Assembly (NCBI GenBank): GCA_003864535.1
Contig: BHEQ01000129.1
Coordinates: 1-6,134 of the forward strand
DNA: 6,134 nt
From: Gammaproteobacteria bacterium
Lineage (GTDB): Bacteria; Pseudomonadota; Gammaproteobacteria; Cardiobacteriales; Wohlfahrtiimonadaceae
Direction of reading: 5' to 3'
The position numbers were made by a program, and so were the translations under genes. Of the stretch, positions 1 to 4,635 are shown piece after piece (position 1 is the stretch's first letter; every line of letters begins with the position of its first letter). Below the pieces are notes generated by a model, which saw only the letters and a program-made list of their open reading frames with translations, ran no database searches and was not told the DNA's origin.

Positions 1-813
1 GGTATAGGCTTTAACAATACCTAAAATATAGTCAAAATTGCGCGGACCAACTCCAGAACCAGTACTTGCACCACCTGCTGAGGTATTGCTAGAAGTTACA
101 AATGGGTAAGTTCCATGATCAATATCTAAAAACGTACCTTGCGCACCTTCAAACATAATATTCTCACCATTACGCATGATTTCAAATAGTTCCGCTGAAA
201 CATCGGCAATCATCGGGGTGATTCTCTGCGCCAATAACATTGTCTCATCAAATACTTGATTAACATCCATCGCTGGCTGGTTTAGATATTTCTCGAGGAT
301 GAAATTATGATATTCCATCACATTAATTAATTTCTCTTTAAAACGCTCAGGATGACAAAGATCAGCTACACGCAAAGCTCTACGCGCAACCTTATCCTCG
401 TAAGCAGGGCCAATACCGCGCCCTGTTGTCCCTATTTTATTAATACCTAATTTAAGCTCACGCGCTTGGTCTATCGCAATATGATAAGGCATCACTAAAG
501 GGCAGGCTTCAGATATTTTTAAGCGTTTATCAACATCAATCCCGCGTTTTAAAAGCTCATCCATCTCACTTAATAAAGCCGTGGGGGATAAAACTACGCC
601 ATTACCGATATAACAGGTAATATGTGGGCGCAAAATACCAGAAGGAATCAAGCGTAAAATAGTTTTTTCACCATTAATTACTAAGGTGTGTCCAGCATTA
701 TGCCCACCTTGAAAGCGAACGACCGCTCGTGCCCGCTCTGTAAGTAAATCAACAATTTTACCTTTACCCTCGTCGCCCCATTGCGTTCCAACAATAATTA
801 CATTTTGAGCCAT
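1..813 (-). CDS. purA: Adenylosuccinate synthetase (PurA), 3' end cut off by window edge
   Basis: PurA is the cytosolic enzyme that joins IMP and aspartate using GTP to make adenylosuccinate, the first committed step from IMP to AMP. The window holds the first 271 residues; family members are about 430 residues, so roughly the last 160 lie beyond the left edge. Visible motifs are the N-terminal GTQWGDEGKGK loop (residues 9-19, with catalytic Asp14), GGHNAGHT (36-43, with catalytic His42), IGTTGRGIGPAYEDK (127-141, IMP binding) and FEGAQGTFLDIDHGTYP (221-237), followed by VTSSNTSAGG. All match the bacterial family almost residue for residue. The ATG start at 811-813 is preceded by AGGA seven bases upstream, and the protein begins MAQNVIIVGTQWG as expected. 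It lies 64 nt downstream of hisZ and may share its transcript. No frameshift or missing key residue is seen in the present part. Confidence 0.97.
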   Translation of the reverse strand, partial: MAQNVIIVGTQWGDEGKGKIVDLLTERARAVVRFQGGHNAGHTLVINGEKTILRLIPSGILRPHITCYIGNGVVLSPTALLSEMDELLKRGIDVDKRLKISEACPLVMPYHIAIDQARELKLGINKIGTTGRGIGPAYEDKVARRALRVADLCHPERFKEKLINVMEYHNFILEKYLNQPAMDVNQVFDETMLLAQRITPMIADVSAELFEIMRNGENIMFEGAQGTFLDIDHGTYPFVTSSNTSAGGASTGSGVGPRNFDYILGIVKAYT

Positions 814-877
814 TTTGTAGTCCTATTTGCAAATTCAGCATAAAAAAAAAACGTGTTCTTAATAAAAAAACTGGCGC
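814..877 (-). promoter_or_regulatory. hisZ-purA intergenic leader with purA ribosome binding site
   Basis: This 64-nt gap contains the purA Shine-Dalgarno AGGA (plus-strand TCCT at 821-824, 7 nt from the ATG) and two homopolymer runs: ten A on the plus strand at 842-851 and seven A at 864-870. Read on the minus strand these are T-runs following the hisZ stop, but I find no stable hairpin immediately before either run, so a classic intrinsic terminator is not supported. The short spacing suggests hisZ and purA can be co-transcribed. No convincing promoter pair was identified in the gap. Confidence 0.5.
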
Positions 878-2023
878 TTAATCTAAAATCCATGCTTTGT
901 TTATCTCATCAAAAATCAAATTATGATCGAGAATATGCTGTGTATTTCTTTGGTTTAAGTCACGAATAACTATATTTCCTGCATCACGTAGACGCTTAAC
1001 CGCCTCTTCTAGCTCAAGATTAAAGCTAAGAGATGGTGCTAAAATAGTTTTAATCTTAGCTTTAGGAGCGCTAATATAATAGGGTAACAGCTTGTTTAAG
1101 TCAGTGCTAAACCCTACCGCAGCACGGCTAGATTTATTCATGGTTATATTGTCATAACGCCCACCTAAAGCGATAGCTTGCCCCTCTGATTGGATAAATG
1201 CCCCAAATAATAAACCCGTATAATAGCGATAACCGCGTAACTCGGTAAGATCAATATGGAGATTTATATCTGGTAAAAAAGCCTCTATACTTGCGCAAAT
1301 AGATACTATTGCATGAATTGCGGCTATATCTGGAAAATAACGTAGGGCTTTTTCTAGAATTTTGGTAGTGCCCGTAAGCTCTAAAAGTTTTATAAAATCT
1401 TGATGTGCTGCGGTGCTTAATACATTAGGTAAGCTATGCGCTGCTTTTTGCGAGATTGCGCTAAAAGTTTGTTTTAATAATTCACCATCTAAATTATGTT
1501 TTTTGGCTAAACTATTAAAAATTGAAACATTGCCTAAATCTAAGGTTATTTTTTGAGTAATTCCCGCAGCTCTCAACGTAGATATCATGAGTAAAATTAC
1601 TTCTAAGTCACTTTCTAAATTAGAATTCCCATAAAGTTCTGCGCCTAATTGAATTAAGCTTCTTGAGCCGCCAAAATTGTCAGGGCGTGTTTTTAAAATT
1701 GAACCGATATAGCACAACCGCGTAACCGCATCATAATCAGAGATTTGCAAATCCATACGCGCAATTTGTGGGGTCATATCTGAACGAAACCCCATTACTT
1801 TACCACTTAATTGGTCGGTAACTTGAAAGGTTGCCAGAGCAATATCACTCCCGATGCGATTTTTATCGGTATTAATAAATTCAATTAAAGGCGGCATACA
1901 TAAATGATAGGCATGCGTATTTAAAAGATTAAGTAGTTTGCGCCTTAATAATTCTAAACGGGCAGCATCGTAAGGTAATGCTTCATTAATCCCTGCGGGT
2001 AATAAATTAGATGGGGAATGCAT
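878..2023 (-). CDS. hisZ: ATP phosphoribosyltransferase regulatory subunit (HisZ)
   Basis: HisZ is a catalytically inactive paralogue of histidyl-tRNA synthetase that assembles with short-form HisG; together they carry out and feedback-regulate the first step of histidine synthesis, ATP + PRPP to phosphoribosyl-ATP. Numbering from the upstream ATG at 2068, the class II synthetase fold shows LLPAGINEALP (22-32), PPLIEF (59-64), motif-2-like FRSDMTPQIAR (94-104), LQ/LGAELYG near 141-147, HIDLTELRGYRYYTGLLFGAF (271-291) and motif-3-like ALGGRYDNI (300-308). The C-terminal region after about 335 is short, so the anticodon-binding domain of a true HisRS is reduced, as expected for HisZ. I chose the ATG at 2021-2023 (381 aa): HisZ proteins normally reach the LP..I..LP motif within about 8 residues and are about 380-385 aa. 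The ATG at 2068 would add 15 unmatched residues over a 13-bp tandem duplication and has no Shine-Dalgarno; the chosen ATG has only a weak AAAGA. Family assignment is firm, start less so. Confidence 0.93.
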   Translation of the reverse strand: MHSPSNLLPAGINEALPYDAARLELLRRKLLNLLNTHAYHLCMPPLIEFINTDKNRIGSDIALATFQVTDQLSGKVMGFRSDMTPQIARMDLQISDYDAVTRLCYIGSILKTRPDNFGGSRSLIQLGAELYGNSNLESDLEVILLMISTLRAAGITQKITLDLGNVSIFNSLAKKHNLDGELLKQTFSAISQKAAHSLPNVLSTAAHQDFIKLLELTGTTKILEKALRYFPDIAAIHAIVSICASIEAFLPDINLHIDLTELRGYRYYTGLLFGAFIQSEGQAIALGGRYDNITMNKSSRAAVGFSTDLNKLLPYYISAPKAKIKTILAPSLSFNLELEEAVKRLRDAGNIVIRDLNQRNTQHILDHNLIFDEINKAWILD

Positions 2024-2040
2024 AGGTATCTTTAAGTAAT

Positions 2041-2066
2041 TAAAAGTTGATTCTAAAAGTTGATTC
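2041..2066. repeat. 13-bp perfect tandem duplication at hisZ 5' end
   Basis: Two adjacent identical copies of TAAAAGTTGATTC occupy 2041-2053 and 2054-2066. The unit is not a multiple of three, so the copies are read in different frames if the upstream ATG at 2066-2068 is used. It lies exactly where the N-terminal extension of the longest hisZ reading frame would be, which favours an untranslated leader and the downstream start at 2023. Confidence 0.85.
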
Positions 2067-2073
2067 ATAATAA

Positions 2074-2091
2074 TTTAATATGCATATTAAA
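2074..2091. promoter_or_regulatory. 18-bp perfect palindrome upstream of hisZ
   Basis: TTTAATATGCATATTAAA reads identically on both strands, centred between 2082 and 2083. It lies 51 nt upstream of the preferred hisZ ATG, or 6 nt before the upstream alternative ATG. A symmetric A/T-rich site with a GC core of this length is typical of a dimeric repressor operator, but A/T-rich leaders also produce chance palindromes and no regulator is known from the window. A weaker 14-bp near-palindrome (12 of 14 positions) around GCATGC lies just upstream at 2100-2113. Confidence 0.35.
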
Positions 2092-2116
2092 CATAACTAT
2101 TAGGCATGCTTAACCT

Positions 2117-2147
2117 AGTAAGGCTTACAAAAATTATAAGCCTTACT
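2117..2147. repeat. Perfect inverted repeat, 11-bp stem and 9-nt loop
   Basis: Arms AGTAAGGCTTA (2117-2127) and TAAGCCTTACT (2137-2147) are exact reverse complements around a 9-nt A/T loop. Neither strand has a T-run right after the stem, so it does not look like a standard intrinsic terminator. It sits in the hisZ leader region, where it could form an mRNA structure or be a protein-binding site, and it directly abuts the palindromic repeat element to its right. Confidence 0.6.
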
Positions 2148-2154
2148 CTATGCG
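2148..2154. repeat. Left copy of CTATGCG direct repeat (putative target-site duplication)
   Basis: CTATGCG here is identical to 2280-2286 and the two copies bracket the palindromic element. The match stops after 7 bp on both sides. Seven bases can recur by chance, and GCGCTAT also recurs nearby (2159-2165 and 2284-2290), so a duplication by insertion is plausible but not proven. Confidence 0.4.
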
Positions 2155-2279
2155 TTCAGCGCTATTAAGTTAATGACTTATAAAACCCCTCCCAACCTCC
2201 CCTTCGCAGGGGAGGAGCTCTAAAAGTCCCCCTGCGAAGGGGGATTTAGGGGGAAAGCCTTAACTTAATGGTGTTGACG
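2155..2279. mobile_element. Candidate MITE-like / dispersed palindromic repeat (about 125 bp)
   Basis: The segment is built as an imperfect palindrome. Outer arms ATTAAGTTAA (2164-2173) and TTAACTTAAT (2260-2269) are exact complements, and pairing continues outward to 2156/2277 if G-U pairs are allowed. The core has a 14-bp perfect inverted repeat, CCCCTTCGCAGGGG (2199-2212) against CCCCTGCGAAGGGG (2229-2242); each arm can also fold alone, for example CCTCCCC 2196-2202 with GGGGAGG 2209-2215. The GC-rich C/G blocks contrast sharply with the AT-rich surroundings. The 7-bp direct repeat CTATGCG occurs exactly on both sides (2148-2154 and 2280-2286), as a target-site duplication would. There is no reading frame inside. 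The general CCCCTCCCAACCTCCCC palindrome style is seen in intergenic repeats of several bacteria; I cannot assign it to a named family. Whether it is multi-copy cannot be seen from one window. Confidence 0.55.
2182..2253 (-). terminator. Possible intrinsic terminator of hflC formed by the palindromic element
   Basis: Read on the minus strand, the C-rich block at 2253-2249 opens a large imperfect hairpin through the 14-bp core stem and closes with GGGAGGGG at 2193-2186, directly followed by TTTTAT (2185-2180). A strong GC-rich stem ending in a short U-run about 50 nt after hflC could terminate or attenuate transcription before hisZ. The U-run is only four bases and the stem has mismatches, so efficiency is uncertain. 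Confidence 0.35.
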
Positions 2280-2286
2280 CTATGCG
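2280..2286. repeat. Right copy of CTATGCG direct repeat (putative target-site duplication)
   Basis: This is the partner of the copy at 2148-2154. It lies 20 bp downstream of the hflC stop codon in the direction of transcription, which places the supposed insertion just behind hflC, a common location for non-autonomous elements tolerated at gene ends. Confidence 0.4.
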
Positions 2287-2306
2287 CTATCCTTACAATA
2301 TAATTA

Positions 2307-3191
2307 TTACTGAGATTGCAAATATTTAAAGAAAGGAGAATCAGCTCTTAAAATTAAGAAATCTGATTTATCTTTTAAAGTGTTCCGATAAGCTTGAAGG
2401 CTACGATAAAACTCAAAGAAATCTTGATCTTGACCATAAGATGCTGCAAAAATATTCGCAGCTTTCTCATCGCCATCACCGCGAATAATTTCAGCTTTAC
2501 TATAAGCTTCAGCTAACATAACGGTACGTTTTTTATCAGCTTTAGCCACAGTTTCAATATAACTTGCCTCACCACGAGCCCTAAATTCACGCGCGATCCG
2601 ATCACGTTCGGTTTTCATACGCGTAAATACATTTTCAGTAACCTCATCAGGAAGTTCAACGCCTTTTATTTTAACGTCAATAATATCAATTCCAAGATCC
2701 TTACCATAAATTTTGGCGGATGCAACTATCGTATTTTGAATTTCTTGACGGATAGTTTGTTTAGATGTGGGATTAAATCCAGCAACAACTTCTTGTAAGG
2801 TTTTTTGACCAAATTCAGAACGTAAACCATCTTTAATATTTTGCTCTAAACGTGCATTCGTCGTTGCAATAGAACCTTGTACTGCTGCATAGTATAGTCT
2901 TGGATCATTAATTTTCCATTTAACAAAAGTATCAACTAGTAAGTTTTTCTTTTCAAAAGTTAAAAAGAGCTCGCGCTGGGTTTCTAAAGTTTGAATACGT
3001 TGATCAAATTTAGTAATATTTTGAATTAAAGGAATTTTAAAATATAAACCAGGCTTTTGATAAGTGTTTTGAATTTGTCCAAATTGGAAGCGAATCGCCG
3101 TTTCCCATTCATACACAATAAATACTGATCCCGATAAAATAAATGTGATAACTAAAATAATAGGGGCGAAAATAGAGAGTAATTTATTCAT
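2307..3191 (-). CDS. hflC: HflC, SPFH/band-7 membrane subunit of the HflKC-FtsH complex
   Basis: HflC pairs with HflK to form a large cage on the outer face of the cytoplasmic membrane that encloses the FtsH protease and modulates membrane-protein degradation. From the ATG at 3189-3191 it is 294 aa: one N-terminal hydrophobic segment (about residues 6-26), then the SPFH domain with FQFGQIQNTYQKPGLYFKIP, FDQRIQTLETQ, LLVDTFVKWKI and LGIDIIDVKIKGVELPDEV, a charged helical stretch ERDRIAREFRARGEA, and the C-terminal DFFEFYRSLQAY...SPFFKYL typical of HflC. The roughly 40-residue insertion of E. coli HflC (334 aa) is absent. The reading frame extends four codons further to a TTG at 3201-3203, but the AGG there abuts the TTG directly and cannot serve it; it lies 12 nt before the ATG, so the ATG is preferred. 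It starts 20 nt after the hflK stop, consistent with coupled expression. Confidence 0.96.
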   Translation of the reverse strand: MNKLLSIFAPIILVITFILSGSVFIVYEWETAIRFQFGQIQNTYQKPGLYFKIPLIQNITKFDQRIQTLETQRELFLTFEKKNLLVDTFVKWKINDPRLYYAAVQGSIATTNARLEQNIKDGLRSEFGQKTLQEVVAGFNPTSKQTIRQEIQNTIVASAKIYGKDLGIDIIDVKIKGVELPDEVTENVFTRMKTERDRIAREFRARGEASYIETVAKADKKRTVMLAEAYSKAEIIRGDGDEKAANIFAASYGQDQDFFEFYRSLQAYRNTLKDKSDFLILRADSPFFKYLQSQ

Positions 3192-3211
3192 TTTTATATT
3201 CAACCTGTTCG

Positions 3212-4522
3212 TTATTGACGTGTGCGCATGCGCGTTTCTTGCGCAGCAGAGTCTGATGTTTTAGTTGCATCAATTAAAGGTGGATTTGCCCTTGTATAAT
3301 TTAAGGTGCTATTTAAATTATTCCCTTGTTGTGAGCTTTGCGAGGCACTATTTGCTTGAGTTTTAAGGATTTGCTCTAAGGGTAAAACCATTAGATTATT
3401 GCTTTGCTGATCCATAATTATTTTACTAGTTTGACTAAGTACTTGCTCCATAGTTTCAAGATACAGGCGCGATTTAGTAATTTCAGGAGCGAGGCGATAA
3501 GCATTATAGAGCTTGCTAAAACGAGCAGCTTCACCCGTTGCTTCTGCAATAAGGCGATCACGATAAGCTTCTGCGTTATTGACCTCACGCGCAGCCTCAC
3601 CTTCTGCTTCTAGGACTATTTGTCTATCATAAGCATCAGCTAAGTTACGACGACTTTGTTCATCTTCACGTGCCCGAATTGCATCCGAGAATGCATCTTG
3701 GACTTTTCTTGGAGGCTGTGCATCTTCAAGATTGACATTGGTAATTAAAAGTCCTGTTTTATATAAATCTAAAACAGTTTGAGATAAATCTTTAACCTCA
3801 ACCATTAATTGCGCACGTCCTGAGGTTAAAATATCATCCAAATTAGTTTGACCAACACGTTCACGTGCCGCACTTTCAACAACTTGTTTTAAAGTAGCTT
3901 CAGGTCCATTAACATTAAACCAATAAGCTTCTGGATCAATAATTTGAAACTGAACTTCTATGCTTACCACGACAATTGCTTCATCTTTAGTTAGCATTTG
4001 GCTTTCATTATCACCATTTGAACTAGTTTTATTATGCTCAATTGCACCAATTTTTAGAGATGACCGCCTTGAAGTATCAATAATTTTATGCGCACCAATT
4101 GGGCTTGGAAAGCGCCAGTTTAAACCAGGCTCTGTTGTTGCATTATATTTCCCAAAAACTAATTCAACACCACGTCTCCCCTCATCTACAGTATATATTC
4201 CTGAAGCAAGCCATAAGCCTAATCCAGCAACTAAGACAACAACAGGGAGAATCCCAAAGTTTTTAGGCGTACTAAAACCGCCGCTATTACCACTATTGCC
4301 ATTATTGCCATTACCATTTTTGCTTGAGCCAAATAATGATTTTATCTTCTTAAAAACCTCGTCCAAATCAGGCCCGCTAGTACTTGCGGGACGCTTATTG
4401 CGATTCCAAGGATCGTTTTGATCTGGTTTATCATTAGGTTTGTCTGATTTACCAGGCTCGTTCCAGGCCATTGGTGTAAGCCCGCTTTCAATGGGAGTGG
4501 TTGTGGATGATAACTTATTCAT
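3212..4522 (-). CDS. hflK: HflK, SPFH/band-7 membrane subunit of the HflKC-FtsH complex
   Basis: HflK is the larger partner of HflC in the membrane cage around FtsH. The 436-aa product has a cytoplasmic N-terminus with MAWNEPG (18-24), NDPWN (36-40) and PDLDEVFKKI (51-60), a Gly/Asn/Ser-rich stretch (69-82), one transmembrane helix (about 89-107), then the SPFH domain: YTVDEGRRGVELVFGKY, PGLNWRFPSPIG, LTKDEAIVVVSIEVQFQI and NVNLEDAQPPRKVQDAF, with a long charged coiled-coil region (281-335), then APEITKSRLYLETMEQVL and NLMVLPLEQIL. The tail after 385 is low-complexity. E. coli HflK is 419 aa. The ATG at 4520-4522 has a strong AAAGGAG (4535-4541) though 12 nt away. Relatives usually begin at the MAWN motif, here Met18 (ATG at 4469-4471), which has no clear Shine-Dalgarno; I keep the upstream start. 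The 113-nt gap to hflX is long but holds no terminator I can support. Confidence 0.96.
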   Translation of the reverse strand: MNKLSSTTTPIESGLTPMAWNEPGKSDKPNDKPDQNDPWNRNKRPASTSGPDLDEVFKKIKSLFGSSKNGNGNNGNSGNSGGFSTPKNFGILPVVVLVAGLGLWLASGIYTVDEGRRGVELVFGKYNATTEPGLNWRFPSPIGAHKIIDTSRRSSLKIGAIEHNKTSSNGDNESQMLTKDEAIVVVSIEVQFQIIDPEAYWFNVNGPEATLKQVVESAARERVGQTNLDDILTSGRAQLMVEVKDLSQTVLDLYKTGLLITNVNLEDAQPPRKVQDAFSDAIRAREDEQSRRNLADAYDRQIVLEAEGEAAREVNNAEAYRDRLIAEATGEAARFSKLYNAYRLAPEITKSRLYLETMEQVLSQTSKIIMDQQSNNLMVLPLEQILKTQANSASQSSQQGNNLNSTLNYTRANPPLIDATKTSDSAAQETRMRTRQ

Positions 4523-4635
4523 TGTAAATATAAACTCCTTTAATAGTTGTTGCGATTTAGATTGGATCTATAAATTTTAATCTATAAACCTTAAACTGAT
4601 AGAATCAGATAGTAGCATTTAACCGCCTAAAAAAT
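4523..4635 (-). promoter_or_regulatory. hflX-hflK intergenic region with strong hflK ribosome binding site
   Basis: The hflK Shine-Dalgarno AAAGGAG (minus strand, 4541-4535) is the clearest in the window but sits 12 nt from the ATG. Upstream is a 9-bp direct repeat (ATCTATAAA at 4566-4574 and 4580-4588, 14-bp period; TTTATAGAT on the coding strand) and a small 5-bp-stem inverted repeat CTGAT/ATCAG at 4596-4608. The TATAGAT repeats resemble -10 hexamers, but no matching -35 was found, so an internal hflK promoter is only possible. Confidence 0.4.

Noticed and set aside
864..880. Possible intrinsic terminator right after hisZ (T-run following GCGCCAG)
   Set aside because: There is a T-run on the minus strand but no stable stem directly before it.
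2155..2279. CRISPR-like or retron/ncRNA gene interpretation of the palindromic segment
   Set aside because: No repeated spacer-repeat pattern, no reverse transcriptase or cas gene nearby; a single palindromic element explains the pattern more simply.
3201..3203. TTG as the start of hflC
   Set aside because: The only Shine-Dalgarno-like AGG is directly adjacent to the TTG, leaving no spacer, whereas an in-frame ATG lies four codons downstream and fits the family N-terminus.
3418..3600. 60-codon open frame on the minus strand within hflK
   Set aside because: An out-of-frame shadow of hflK, which is clearly the coding frame here because it carries the SPFH and coiled-coil motifs.
3404..3613. 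69-codon open frame on the plus strand
   Set aside because: Antisense to the conserved HflK coiled-coil region; no family resemblance, so treated as a chance frame.
3960..4421. 153-codon open frame on the plus strand
   Set aside because: It lies wholly antisense to the well-conserved hflK frame, and its Leu/Pro-rich content reflects the Gly/Asn-rich and other codons of hflK read backwards. It has no recognisable domain.
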